Below are positions 35,989 to 45,500 of a stretch of 64,000 nt of DNA, piece after piece; position 1 is the stretch's first letter, and the number at the start of each line of letters is the position of its first letter. Position numbers and translations under genes: made by a program. Where the stretch lies: the NCBI GenBank assembly GCA_021740105.1, contig JAIPAM010000001.1:124001-188000 (forward strand), read 5' to 3'. A model generated the notes under the pieces. It saw only the letters and a program-made list of their open reading frames with translations, did not search any database and was not told where the DNA came from. Origin of the DNA: Flavobacterium sp. (lineage in GTDB: Bacteria; Bacteroidota; Bacteroidia; Flavobacteriales; Flavobacteriaceae).

Positions 35989-36046
35989 TAGAATAATTGT
36001 TAATTATAAATTATGAATTTAAGTTGTGAATTCACTAATTACTACT

Positions 36047-36117
36047 TAACGCTAGCCCTGATAGCAGCGGTATCCCGCACTTTTGGTGCGGATATAGCGG
36101 ATAGCAGGAAATAGCTT
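36047..36117. repeat. Imperfect palindromic element with strong central hairpin
   Basis: The central stem CCGCAC-TTTTG-GTGCGG is flanked by arms GCTAGCCCTGATAGCAGCGG and the roughly complementary GCGGATAGCAGGAAATAGC. It is GC-richer than its surroundings and lies between divergent genes. It looks like a dispersed intergenic repeat rather than a terminator of either gene. The rest of the 270-base gap holds only AT-rich sequence and the ahcY promoter. Confidence 0.65.
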
Positions 36118-36219
36118 CAAAAAAATACATTAGCTCTATATTTATTTATAATTCAAGTCTTTACAAAATAAACATTTCATAAATAGTTGTGAAAATTATA
36201 AAATAACAAAGTTAATACC

Positions 36220-36227
36220 TAAATTTG
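36220..36227 (+). promoter_or_regulatory. -7 element TAAATTTG of ahcY
   Basis: Exact TAnnTTTG match, 31 bases before the ATG at 36259; no well-spaced -33 TTG. Confidence 0.5.
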
Positions 36228-36258
36228 CAAAAAATTTACAAATACAAATATACTATAA

Positions 36259-37575
36259 ATGAGTACATCAACTATGCCTTATGTGGCTTTCAAAGTAAAA
36301 GACATTTCTCTGGCAGCTTGGGGAAGAAAAGAAATTGAATTAGCAGAAGCTGAAATGCCAGGATTGATGGCGCTACGTGCTGAATACAAAGACGAACAAC
36401 CACTTAAAGGAGCTCGTATTGCTGGATGTTTGCACATGACGATTCAAACTGCCGTTTTAATTGAAACATTAATTGCTTTGGGTGCAGAAGTTACTTGGAG
36501 TTCTTGTAACATTTTCTCTACACAAGATCAAGCTGCCGCTGCTATTGCTGCTGCTGGAATTCAGGTTTACGCTTGGAAAGGTCTTGATGAGGCATCTTTT
36601 GACTGGTGTATTGAGCAAACTTTATTTTTTGGTGAAGACAGAAAGCCTTTGAATATGATTTTAGATGATGGTGGAGATTTGACTAACATGGTTTTCGATC
36701 GTTACCCAGAATTAATTCCTGGAATCAAAGGTTTATCAGAAGAAACTACCACTGGAGTTCACCGTTTATATGAAAGAATGAAAAACGGAACTTTATTTAT
36801 GCCAGCGATTAACGTGAATGACTCGGTTACCAAATCGAAATTTGACAACAAATACGGTTGTAAAGAAAGTGCTGTTGATGCGGTTCGTCGAGCAACAGAT
36901 ATTATGTTGGCAGGAAAAAGAGTAATCGTTTGTGGTTATGGAGATGTTGGAAAAGGTACTGCAGCTTCTTTTAGAGGTGCTGGATCTATTGTAACCGTTA
37001 CTGAAATTGACCCAATTTGTGCTTTACAAGCGGCAATGGACGGTTTTGAAGTTAAAAAATTAGATACTGTTTTAGCTACTGCCGATATTGTAATTACTAC
37101 TACTGGAAATAAAGATATTGTTTTGGGTTCTCATTTTGAAAAAATGAAAGACAAAACTATCGTATGTAATATTGGACATTTTGATAACGAAATTGACATG
37201 GCCTGGTTGAACAAAAACCATGGTGCTTCAAAAATTGAAATCAAACCACAAGTAGACAAATATACAATTGCCGGAAATGACATAATCATTTTGGCTGAAG
37301 GTCGTTTGGTAAACCTTGGTTGTGCTACCGGTCACCCAAGTTTTGTAATGAGTAATTCCTTTACGAACCAAACATTGGCTCAAATAGAATTATGGAAAAA
37401 CAGTGCGGCATACAACAATGAAGTGTACATGTTACCAAAACATTTAGATGAAAAAGTAGCAATGTTACACTTGGCTAAACTAGGAGTTGAATTAGAAACT
37501 TTACGTCAAGATCAAGCAGATTATATTGGTGTAGGAGTTCAAGGACCATTCAAACCAGAATACTACAGATACTAG
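36259..37575 (+). CDS. ahcY: Adenosylhomocysteinase
   Basis: 438 residues. It opens with [33 protein letters not shown] and has [17 protein letters not shown] and DDGGDLTN. The Rossmann NAD site is [10 protein letters not shown], with GATGHPSF-like [12 protein letters not shown] and a C-terminal PFKPEYYRY that reaches the partner subunit. It splits S-adenosylhomocysteine into adenosine and homocysteine in the methyl cycle. Monocistronic: own promoter and a strong terminator. Confidence 0.98.
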   Translation: MSTSTMPYVAFKVKDISLAAWGRKEIELAEAEMPGLMALRAEYKDEQPLKGARIAGCLHMTIQTAVLIETLIALGAEVTWSSCNIFSTQDQAAAAIAAAGIQVYAWKGLDEASFDWCIEQTLFFGEDRKPLNMILDDGGDLTNMVFDRYPELIPGIKGLSEETTTGVHRLYERMKNGTLFMPAINVNDSVTKSKFDNKYGCKESAVDAVRRATDIMLAGKRVIVCGYGDVGKGTAASFRGAGSIVTVTEIDPICALQAAMDGFEVKKLDTVLATADIVITTTGNKDIVLGSHFEKMKDKTIVCNIGHFDNEIDMAWLNKNHGASKIEIKPQVDKYTIAGNDIIILAEGRLVNLGCATGHPSFVMSNSFTNQTLAQIELWKNSAAYNNEVYMLPKHLDEKVAMLHLAKLGVELETLRQDQADYIGVGVQGPFKPEYYRY

Positions 37576-37602
37576 ATTTAATTTAGATTTAAGAATAATT
37601 TC

Positions 37603-37634
37603 AAACCCGACCCGTTTTAAAATGGGTCGGGTTT
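37603..37634. terminator. Bidirectional terminator after ahcY
   Basis: AAACCCGACCC and GGGTCGGGTTT form an 11-base stem around a ten-base AT loop. It serves ahcY and the convergent MmcQ-like gene. Confidence 0.9.
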
Positions 37635-37637
37635 ATT

Positions 37638-38000
37638 TTATCCCAAAACTTCTAATTGCAGTTTCTTGGTAAGGCTTTTAAATACCAAATCGTAAGATAG
37701 GTCAATGAGTTCTTTAATTAAGGAATCGGGTACATCGCGGTTAATTTCAATGGTATTCCAATGGGTTTTACTCATGTGCCAACCTGGTTTTATGTCGTCA
37801 CATTGCGCTCTTAATTCTTCGGCATAATCTGGATTGCATTTCAGGTTCACTGAAGGCTCTCTTTTCTCCCATTGGTTTAATGAAGATAAGGCAAACATTT
37901 TTCCGCCCACTTTGAACACTAACGTTTCTTCATCAAAAGGGAAATGTTCGGTTACGCCTTTTTTGGAGAGACAATATTCGTAAAAAGTTTCTAAATTCAT
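37638..38000 (-). CDS. MmcQ/YjbR-family DNA-binding-like protein
   Basis: 120 residues with the family pattern: N-terminal CLSKKGVTEHFPFDEETLVFKVGGKMFAL, then KCNPDYAEELRAQ and PGWHMSKTHWNTIEI. The fold resembles CyaY/MotA-type DNA-binding proteins, but the function is unknown. It overlaps the upstream cyclase-like gene by four bases, so the two are coupled. Confidence 0.9.
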   Translation of the reverse strand: MNLETFYEYCLSKKGVTEHFPFDEETLVFKVGGKMFALSSLNQWEKREPSVNLKCNPDYAEELRAQCDDIKPGWHMSKTHWNTIEINRDVPDSLIKELIDLSYDLVFKSLTKKLQLEVLG

Positions 38001-38755
38001 TTTTGTATTTCGAATAAAATCGGTTTGCTAGGGCTGGCATCATTCTCAAATGACGCAATTTGCAAATTCAATAAATAGCTACCGTCTTTTACCTCCTCAT
38101 TTACAAAAATCATTTCTGTAATGGTGGCATTTAGTCTAGCATCCGCATTTAAATGGCTCACATTTTTCACATTCCAAAAGGCTTTGTGCGCCAATAATTT
38201 CCCTTCATCGTTTTCTTTGTCCACGCTCGGTAAATCGATGAGTAAATGCTGAATGCCGCTTTCGCGAATAAAAATTGCTGCTTCTTCTAACAAATACGGT
38301 GGGTTGGTATGAGAATATTTCTTTGATATTTTATCGGAATTATTCGGTAGCGTACGAATGATAATCGCTTCGGGAGAATTTCCATTTAATGCCATTTCCA
38401 GTTGTTTTTTAGTGATTACCAAATCACCATTTTGAGCTTCTGGTTGAATGGAAATCAGCTCGGCCAAAAAGAAAAACTGCTTTAGCGATTGGTTAATCGA
38501 ATAAAAATTATTGGTGATATGGCCCAAACATTCGGTGTGGGTTCCGTGTCCGTGTGGATTAAAAAAGATATTATTAAAATTTGTAGAGGACTTCCCTTCT
38601 GAAACTTTCCCAATCCAATCGCCAAAAACAACTGGTTCAATTACCGGTTTTTCAATGTACCACGCAATTGGATTTTCATCGGTATTGGACAACGATATGG
38701 AGATATCAATGGGTTTTGATAAGTCGACTTCGAAATTATTTATTTTTGCTATCAT
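37997..38755 (-). CDS. Cyclase-family (kynurenine formamidase-like) hydrolase
   Basis: 252 residues. The metal-binding motif HGHGTHTECLGH (about 70-81) corresponds to the HxGTHxDxPxH motif of kynurenine formamidase and polyketide cyclases, though Asp-x-Pro is replaced by Glu-Cys-Leu. Further family segments are AIIIRTLPNNSDK and HLLIDLPSVDKENDEGKLLAHKAFW. The exact substrate is unknown. The start codon lies only two bases beyond the palindrome at 38758-38778, so the GIY-YIG element has replaced its natural upstream region. Confidence 0.85.
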   Translation of the reverse strand: MIAKINNFEVDLSKPIDISISLSNTDENPIAWYIEKPVIEPVVFGDWIGKVSEGKSSTNFNNIFFNPHGHGTHTECLGHITNNFYSINQSLKQFFFLAELISIQPEAQNGDLVITKKQLEMALNGNSPEAIIIRTLPNNSDKISKKYSHTNPPYLLEEAAIFIRESGIQHLLIDLPSVDKENDEGKLLAHKAFWNVKNVSHLNADARLNATITEMIFVNEEVKDGSYLLNLQIASFENDASPSKPILFEIQK

Positions 38756-38757
38756 TT

Positions 38758-38778
38758 ATGCTAAACTCGTTTCAGCAT
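38758..38778. repeat. Left palindrome / inverted repeat of the GIY-YIG cassette
   Basis: 21 bases with core CTAAACTCGTTTCAG and ends ATG...CAT. It is 19/21 identical to the reverse complement of the right palindrome (39230-39250). It also folds on itself as a hairpin. Confidence 0.85.
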
Positions 38779-38817
38779 CTTACCAACTTAACTATTTCCT
38801 GTTGATTAGATACTTGA

Positions 38818-39102
38818 TTATAACTCCAAATATAAATCTTTTAATTCGGGATTTAAAACTTTGACTAAATTCCATTTCCAATCTTTATGCCAGTTCTTTA
38901 ATTGTTTTTCTCTAACAAAAGCATCTCTATAATCCACGAATTCTTCAAAATAAATTAGAACTGTTGCATTATACTTCTTAGTAAAAACTGCACCAGTACC
39001 TTTTATGTGATGTCCCATTCTACATTTTAAATTTTTTGTAGCACCAACATATAGAACTGTAAAATTTTTATTAGTTGTAATATAAATATATCCTTTCTCC
39101 AT
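38818..39102 (-). CDS. GIY-YIG single-domain nuclease
   Basis: 94 residues, almost wholly one GIY-YIG domain of the small stand-alone bacterial type (YhbQ/COG2827-like). It shows GYIYITTN at residues 4-11, YVGATKNLKCRMGHH with the conserved Arg, and YFEEFVDYRDAFVREKQLKNW with the catalytic Glu. No extra DNA-binding domain is present. It lies between inverted 21-base palindromes and downstream (in its own direction) of a 21-base tandem array, inside a minus-strand operon. That setting suggests it acts on the palindromes, much as RAYT transposases act on REP sequences; this is inference. Confidence 0.9.
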   Translation of the reverse strand: MEKGYIYITTNKNFTVLYVGATKNLKCRMGHHIKGTGAVFTKKYNATVLIYFEEFVDYRDAFVREKQLKNWHKDWKWNLVKVLNPELKDLYLEL

Positions 39103-39144
39103 AACTCTTAATAATATTTTTTATTAATCAAGATAATGATTAAA

Positions 39145-39250
39145 GATGATGAAACTGGTTAAAAAGATGCTGAAACTAGTTAAAAAGATGCTGAAACTAG
39201 TTAAAAAGATGCTGAAACTAGTTTATAAGATGCTGAAACTAGTTCAGCAT
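39145..39250. repeat. Five-copy 21-base tandem repeat ending in the right palindrome
   Basis: Units start at 39145, 39166, 39187, 39208 and 39229, each beginning GATGCTGAAACTAGTT (unit 1 has two substitutions). The last unit continues into CAGCAT, completing the palindrome at 39230-39250. The units are contiguous, without spacers, so this is not a CRISPR array. Confidence 0.95.
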
Positions 39251-40366
39251 AAACAAATCACTTGCAATTCCATCAGTCAAAAACTTACCTTTTTTGGTGG
39301 ATTTTAAAACGTTGTTTTCTATAAAAACCAAATCGTCATTTAAGAATTTCTGTACTTGCTTCATCAAATAATCAGAGTAGGTTATTCCAAATTCAGTTTT
39401 AATTTTATCTATTGAAACACCCCAAATGGTTCTCAAACCGGTCATAATATATTCGTTATAGCGATCGGTAATTGTGAGGGTTTCTTCTTGATTTGGAAGT
39501 TGGTTTTCTTGAATTGCTTTTATATAAAGCGAATTATTGGATACATTCCAACTTCTAGAAATTCCATTATAACTGTGCGCAGAAGGGCCAATTCCAATGT
39601 ATTTTTTTCCTAACCAATACGAAGAATTATTTTTTGAAAAGTAATTTGCTTTTCCAAAATTGGATAACTCATAATGTATAAAATCATTTGCTTCAAGCAA
39701 TGCTACTAAAATAGAAAAGTGTGCTTGCGCAACCTCATCTTTAGGTTTTTCGATGGCGCCGGTTTGAATTAATTTTTGCAGGGCTGTTTTAGGTTCTACC
39801 GTTAAAGCATAACTTGAAATATGAGGGATGCCAAACGACAAAGCGATTTCGATATTTTTTTTCCATATTTCATTGGACATCCCAGGAATTCCATAAATCA
39901 AATCAAGTGAAATATTATCAAAATATTGGGTAGCCATTTCCAAACACTTTTGGGCTTCTTCAGTATTGTGAGCCCGATTCATCAACTTTAAATCGTCTTC
40001 AAAAAAGGATTGTATTCCAATGCTCAATCGGTTGATTTTAGTTTGTGACAATTCGATTATTCGGTCTTCGGTTAAATCGTCTGGGTTGGCTTCCAATGTA
40101 ATTTCGGGGTTTTCAATAACCGAATAATTATCATAAATAGTTTCAATCAAAAATCTTATATCTGCAATCTGCAATATAGATGGGGTTCCGCCACCAAAAT
40201 AAATAGTTTCTACGTTCTCATTTCGAAACTCATTTTTGCGCATTTTTATTTCATTGGCAAGAGCCAAAATCATTTCGTCTTTCTTCTTCATGGAAGTCGA
40301 AAAATGAAAATCACAATAATGACAGGCTTGTTTGCAAAAAGGAATATGAATGTAGATTCCGGACAT
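39239..40366 (-). CDS. hemW: Coproporphyrinogen III oxidase-like radical SAM protein HemW
   Basis: 375 residues. The radical-SAM cluster motif C11-x3-C15-x2-C18 in IHIPFCKQACHYCDF is followed by TIYFGGGTPS, EANPDD and NRLSIGIQSF. The family acts as a haem chaperone. The final codons (Met-Leu-Asn, stop) lie within the right palindrome of the GIY-YIG cassette, so the natural C-terminus appears to have been rewritten by the insertion. It starts one base after the ruvC stop, in the same operon. Confidence 0.95.
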   Translation of the reverse strand: MSGIYIHIPFCKQACHYCDFHFSTSMKKKDEMILALANEIKMRKNEFRNENVETIYFGGGTPSILQIADIRFLIETIYDNYSVIENPEITLEANPDDLTEDRIIELSQTKINRLSIGIQSFFEDDLKLMNRAHNTEEAQKCLEMATQYFDNISLDLIYGIPGMSNEIWKKNIEIALSFGIPHISSYALTVEPKTALQKLIQTGAIEKPKDEVAQAHFSILVALLEANDFIHYELSNFGKANYFSKNNSSYWLGKKYIGIGPSAHSYNGISRSWNVSNNSLYIKAIQENQLPNQEETLTITDRYNEYIMTGLRTIWGVSIDKIKTEFGITYSDYLMKQVQKFLNDDLVFIENNVLKSTKKGKFLTDGIASDLFMLN

Positions 40367-40367
40367 A

Positions 40368-40922
40368 TTATTTTTTTACACGAGATTCGTTATTCTTTAC
40401 AAAAGCATCCCAACCTGTGTAACTCTTTTCGCCAATTGTTTTTCCTGAATTGAAAAAATGGCAAACAGCTGCTGCTAATCCGTCTGTTGAATCTAAGTTT
40501 TTAGGCAATTCTTTAAGCCCTAAAAGTTGTTGCAGCATTTTGGCCACTTGTTCTTTTGAAGCATTTCCGTTTCCGGTGATGGCCATTTTAATCTTTTTAG
40601 GCTCATATTCTGTGATGGGAATATCTCTTGAAAGCCCTGCTGCCATAGCAACTCCCTGCGCACGCCCGAGTTTTAACATGGACTGTACGTTTTTCCCAAA
40701 GAAGGGAGCTTCAATTGCAATTTCATCGGGATGGTGGGTTTCAATTAACTCAATTGTTCTTTCAAAAATGATTTTTAATCGTTGGTAATGATTGTCATAT
40801 TTTGATAATTGCAATTCATTTAATTGCAAAAATTCCATGTTTTTACCAACTACTTTAATCAAACCGAATCCCATGATGGTGGTTCCTGGATCTATTCCTA
40901 ATATGATTCTTTCTTTTGTCAA
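40368..40922 (-). CDS. ruvC: Holliday junction resolvase RuvC
   Basis: 184 residues with IILGIDPGTTIMGFGLI, the catalytic first Asp, EAPFFGKN with the second acidic residue, and the C-terminal DSTDGLAAAVCHF. The start codon is TTG at 40922: there is no in-frame ATG upstream, and starting later would lose the first beta strand. It cuts four-way junctions with RuvAB. It leads the hemW-GIY-YIG-cyclase-MmcQ group. Confidence 0.95.
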   Translation of the reverse strand: MTKERIILGIDPGTTIMGFGLIKVVGKNMEFLQLNELQLSKYDNHYQRLKIIFERTIELIETHHPDEIAIEAPFFGKNVQSMLKLGRAQGVAMAAGLSRDIPITEYEPKKIKMAITGNGNASKEQVAKMLQQLLGLKELPKNLDSTDGLAAAVCHFFNSGKTIGEKSYTGWDAFVKNNESRVKK

Positions 40923-40997
40923 TTTGAATTCGTTTCGCGGTTTATTTAGTACTTTAGCCCAATATAATAATGTACTTTTTTTATATAAAAAATACTG

Positions 40998-41915
40998 ATG
41001 CCATCAATTTCACACAAAGCTAAACAATTACTTGTTCTTTTAATCAAACTTTTGATTGTTGGTTGTGCTTTTTATTTTATTTATGACCAATTAGCCCACA
41101 ATGACCAACTCAATTGGGTACTATTTTTAGAAAAATTCAACAAAAATAAATCGGTATTAGGGATTTCCTTCCTATTATTATTGAGTCTAATGAATCGGTT
41201 TTTGGAAATTTTGAAATGGCAGAATTTAGTTTCTTTTATAAAAAAGATTTCTTTATTTGATGCCATCAATCAGGTGTTGAGCGCTTTAACCGCTGGTTTG
41301 TTTACCCCAAATGGTGTTGGTGAATATGCTGGAAAAGCCTTTTTTTTTCAAAAAAACCAAACGAAGAACATTATTTTTTTGAATTTGATTTGCAATGGTG
41401 TACAAGTATTGGTGAGTTTGTTTTTTGGAATAATTGGATTGTTCTATTTGGGTTATTTCAAATGGGATATAATTTTAATTGCTGCTATAATTGGAATCCT
41501 AACCCTTGGATTTACTTTGAAGAAGTTTGATATTAAAGGATATTCCATTGAAAAATTAATTCAAAAACTGAATGAAATTCCAAGAAAAATTCATCAAAAA
41601 AACTTCTATTTAGCTGTTTGCAGGTACTTGGTTTTTTCACACCAATATTATTTTTTATTTTTGGCATTCGATGTTCAGCTTCCCTATTTTACATTAATGG
41701 CCGCCATTGCAAGTGTTTATTTTTTAGCGTCTTCCTTGCCAACCTTTCAATTTTTAGATTTTGCAGTAAAGGGAAGTGTAGCGTTGTATTTCTTCGGAAT
41801 ATTAGGTGTAAATGAATGGATTGTAGTATTTATAAGTACGATAATTTGGTTTTTGAATTTGGTTTTGCCTGCGGTAATTGGAAGTTATTTTGTATTGGTA
41901 TTTATACACAAATAA
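40998..41915 (+). CDS. Multi-pass membrane protein of the lysylphosphatidylglycerol synthase TM / AglD family
   Basis: 305 residues with about eight membrane segments. The pattern NRFLEILKWQNLV, LSALTAGLFTPNGVGEYAGKAFFF and FLASSLPTFQFLDFAVKGSVALYFF matches the UPF0104/LPG-synthase-TM family, whose members are flippases or envelope lipid proteins (AglD-like). No catalytic transferase domain follows, so a lipid-flipping or envelope role is the more likely reading. It is divergent from ruvC. The next gene is convergent and adjacent by one base. Confidence 0.85.
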   Translation: MPSISHKAKQLLVLLIKLLIVGCAFYFIYDQLAHNDQLNWVLFLEKFNKNKSVLGISFLLLLSLMNRFLEILKWQNLVSFIKKISLFDAINQVLSALTAGLFTPNGVGEYAGKAFFFQKNQTKNIIFLNLICNGVQVLVSLFFGIIGLFYLGYFKWDIILIAAIIGILTLGFTLKKFDIKGYSIEKLIQKLNEIPRKIHQKNFYLAVCRYLVFSHQYYFLFLAFDVQLPYFTLMAAIASVYFLASSLPTFQFLDFAVKGSVALYFFGILGVNEWIVVFISTIIWFLNLVLPAVIGSYFVLVFIHK

Positions 41916-42392
41916 CTATTCTGATTTTATAATTACCGGTAAAATAAATTGGGTTTTTACGGGAAGTCCTCTTTTAGTTGCAGGATGAACTTTGGGAAAA
42001 TTCACTAATCGAGATTGTAAAATACTATCAATTTTGATAGTATCGTATGCGGTACTGTCCTTCGGGAATTGAGGTTCAAATTTCATAGTTGAATTGGGAA
42101 ATACGGTAACTTTTACCTCAATTGTATCTAATTCTGGGTACAAGCTAGCTAGGGTATCTGAAGTTAATTTTTCTTGGATAGTTTGAGTCAGAAATTCGAA
42201 AAAACACTGTTTTTGCAAACTCTCGTCTTTAATCTTATCACATTCTGAAAAGTAAGGAAACTCATCAACTTCATTCCAATTGATAGCATTCAACTCTTTG
42301 TCTAATAACTCTTTTTTGGAAGGGACTTCACCACCTAAATATTGGCAGGAAGAAATCAAAATAAGCAATAGTAACGCGAGGACCTTTTTCAT
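41916..42392 (-). CDS. Lipoprotein with a TonB C-terminal-like end
   Basis: 158 residues from ATG 42392 (MKKVLALLL). The lipobox is ISSC, so it is a probable lipid-anchored envelope protein. The last part (HPATKRGLPVKTQFILPVIIK) resembles the closing strands of TonB_C domains, but the domain is otherwise not clear. The remainder is acidic with three Cys (ECDKIK, KQCFFEF). Function unknown. It converges with the flippase-like gene and is encoded downstream of the T9SS cargo gene on the same strand. Confidence 0.75.
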   Translation of the reverse strand: MKKVLALLLLILISSCQYLGGEVPSKKELLDKELNAINWNEVDEFPYFSECDKIKDESLQKQCFFEFLTQTIQEKLTSDTLASLYPELDTIEVKVTVFPNSTMKFEPQFPKDSTAYDTIKIDSILQSRLVNFPKVHPATKRGLPVKTQFILPVIIKSE

Positions 42393-42462
42393 TTGAAATA
42401 TCAATTAACATTTCAAAAATAAGGAATTATTATTTGGCATACCAAAAATTGCTTTAAAAAGT

Positions 42463-42486
42463 AAAAACCCTCGATTGAGGGTTTTT
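42463..42486. terminator. Terminator after the T9SS cargo gene
   Basis: AAAAACCCTC and GAGGGTTTTT form a ten-base stem with a four-base loop. It is symmetrical, but on the minus strand it directly follows the stop at 42506. Confidence 0.88.
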
Positions 42487-42505
42487 AAATTCTTATAATT
42501 ATAAA

Positions 42506-45500
42506 TTACTTAACTAGTAATTTCTTGACTACTTTCGTGTTATTTTCGGTTTGTACTTCAATAAAATAAATCCCTGGATTAACCGATGATAAGTCTATAG
42601 TATACGACGTTATTGTACCAATCGTCTTTTTCTGTAAAATCATTTTCCCCATTACATCATAAACTGTTAATATTGAAAGTGAATTGGTGGAGTCTTTTAA
42701 AGTAATAGTCACAAAATCCGACGCTGGATTTGGGTAGAATACAAAACTTCCATTTTCAAATTCATCTAAGGCTAAAACAGTTACAAATCGAGTTTGGAAA
42801 GTATTAGTTATAATTGGTGGGTTGAAGTCAAAATAGATAGCGGCCGTATTTGGAATAATATCTCCAATAGCATAACCAGGTTTAGGTTTGATTTTAAATT
42901 GGATATATCCATTAGAAGCTATAGGATTCGTTATAGTTGCCGGCAACTCAATATCGTCAAATCTCCAATTGATATTGTTTCCTATTCTATCCATAACATA
43001 ACTGTGACTTGCACTTTCCATTTTAATAGAAGTTTCATCTAATTTAGAATCTAATACATCGTTTACTCGAACATTTATCGCACTTGCGGTTCCCGTGTTT
43101 TCAAAACGGATGGTATAGGTCAGAAAGTCATTTGCTGTAAAGCTAGAATGCAAAATTTGTTCTCCACGAGCCTCCATTTTATCATTTGGATCATAGGAAC
43201 CAATCACTGTTTGCGAAATGGAAGCAGCATTATTAGCTGGTACAACATCACCAGTTAAAGGAGTTATTGAAACAGAATTAGTCAATAAATTTCCTAATGC
43301 CACCGTTGGAATTGTTGGCACTTGCATTGTAACATTTATCGTTCTAATTTCAAACGGTAATAAGTTGGTGAAATTATAGGTGAAACCGGTTGGAGTTGTC
43401 ACCGTTCCGGTTTGCGAATTTGCTGTTATGGTAACGCGGGCATCTTTAGTAAAGGAAAGAGTTCCAGAGGCTACCGTTTGAGTACCTAAATTAGTATAGA
43501 TAATTCTGTTAGTATAGGTAAATCCTGGTCTAGGTTGTCTCGTTGGCACTAAAATAGTTGCGACATCAGCATAGTTATTAGTCACTCTCACTGGGAAATT
43601 ATAAACTTGCATTCCTGATCCCACAACCACGTTTACATTAGAATAGGAAGCTGGATTAACTGAATAGTTTGCGGTATAATTAGAATTTATTGTGTAGCTT
43701 AAATTATAAGAATTGGCTGGATTAATATCATAAATATTATAAACTCCGCTAGGTGCAATTAGGTGATACGGATTTCCATTTTGGTTCATTTCATAATGAA
43801 ATTGTCCTAATGGGAAATTTTGTTCACCAGTGTCTTGAGTGCCATTGGAATTCATATCTAAAAAGGCGTTCAAACGCAATCCCGAACAATTAATTGCTCC
43901 CACAGTAGATGACATTTCTGTGATTTTAATAAATCCTGCACGATTACTAAAATTGGTTGTCATAATTAAATAATACTGCCCTGGTTGTGCGTTTGGAATT
44001 ACAGGATACTCATTTGCGGAAGCAGAAAAACTACAACTTACAATTTTATCCGCTGTTAATTGCCCGTTACAAGGAGTGGTTGGATTTGTAAATGGGCCGT
44101 AGCAAATATAATCTACGTCTAAACTTCCAGCTGTATTAACAAAGCTAATATCTGTGCTTTGTTGAATCATTAAATTAATATTTCCAGCTCTACTTATTGG
44201 TAAATAAAACCAAGTAGGATTTGGTCTAGTACCAAGACATCCGTAACTATTTCCGGCTTGAGCTTGGATCCCTTGGTGGGTATTTGCAAAAGGAACCCCT
44301 AATGCGCTACAAAGTGAATTGGCGGTATTACAAACATAGGCATTGTTACAAACGGCATAAGCAATTGCATTAAATTTATAAATTCTATCGCAAGTGGTAG
44401 GGTTAATTTCTCTCACAAAAATAGCTGTTGAAGGCGATTGTGTGCCCACATTAAATACGTCAGGATTGGCAACAGGAACAACTCTATTTTGGGCATTTGC
44501 TAGAGAAGTATAATACTCTAAAACATACGTAGAATTGATTTGAGCTTGAGCGGTAGTTAGATTAAAAGTAACTACGGTGTCGTTATTGTCATCACATTGG
44601 GTCATATCGGTTAGGTTACGAACTGTTGTTTCATACTCAGAAGCAACAAGAGAAAAACCGACCACTTGGAACGTGTTGTCAACTGTATTAGTCACTCTTG
44701 CAAAAATAACTTGCGAAGCAGTTGTAATACAATATTGACTAGGATTTGTAATAACATTGGTGTTATTAGTAGCATTTGCTTGCGATGTGAAATAAGAAAC
44801 AGAATAGGTTGCCGGATTTAAATTGGCTAAAATAATTGACGTATTCGATGTTAAATTAAAACAAGCTTGACCGTTATTTTGACATTGAGTTAAATTAGTA
44901 GGCTGACCAATTGCGGGTCCACATGGCAATGTTGTAATAGTTATAGGTGCAGTCCATGCACTATTCCCATTATTCCCACAAACTGTTCTAACATAAATAG
45001 TGTAAGGAGTTCCACAATTTAAATTACTTAGGACAAATGGCGTCGTGGTTGCTATAATTCCTTGAGTTGTTGCTGAAGGGGCAGGTGTTCCAGGTGCAGA
45101 AATATAAACTTCATATTGATTGGAAGCGCTTGAACCCAACCAATTTAACACGACAGATGTCGCTGTGGCATTTGATGAAGACAAGGTTGTTGGACTAGTA
45201 CATACTACTAAACAAGATTGAACCACTAATACAAGTTGAGAAACACTGAAACAACCAGTACTAGATTGCACTCTTACAAATAGCACTTCTTGGTTGGGAA
45301 TACTATTCGTGTAAGGAGTGGTCTGAATTATAGCATTTGTATTCGCAAGTGCATCCGCTTGCGATCTGAAATAAGAAATAACAAATTGATTGTTATTTGA
45401 AAAATTCGGATTAAAACTTGACAATGGAGAAGTGGTAGTTATTCCATTTGGTGTTCCATCGTTGTCACAAATATTTGTTGAAAAGGTGATTACCGCTGGC

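Noticed and set aside
39145..39250. Tandem repeats as a CRISPR array
   Set aside because: The 21-base units are contiguous with no spacers and no cas genes are near.
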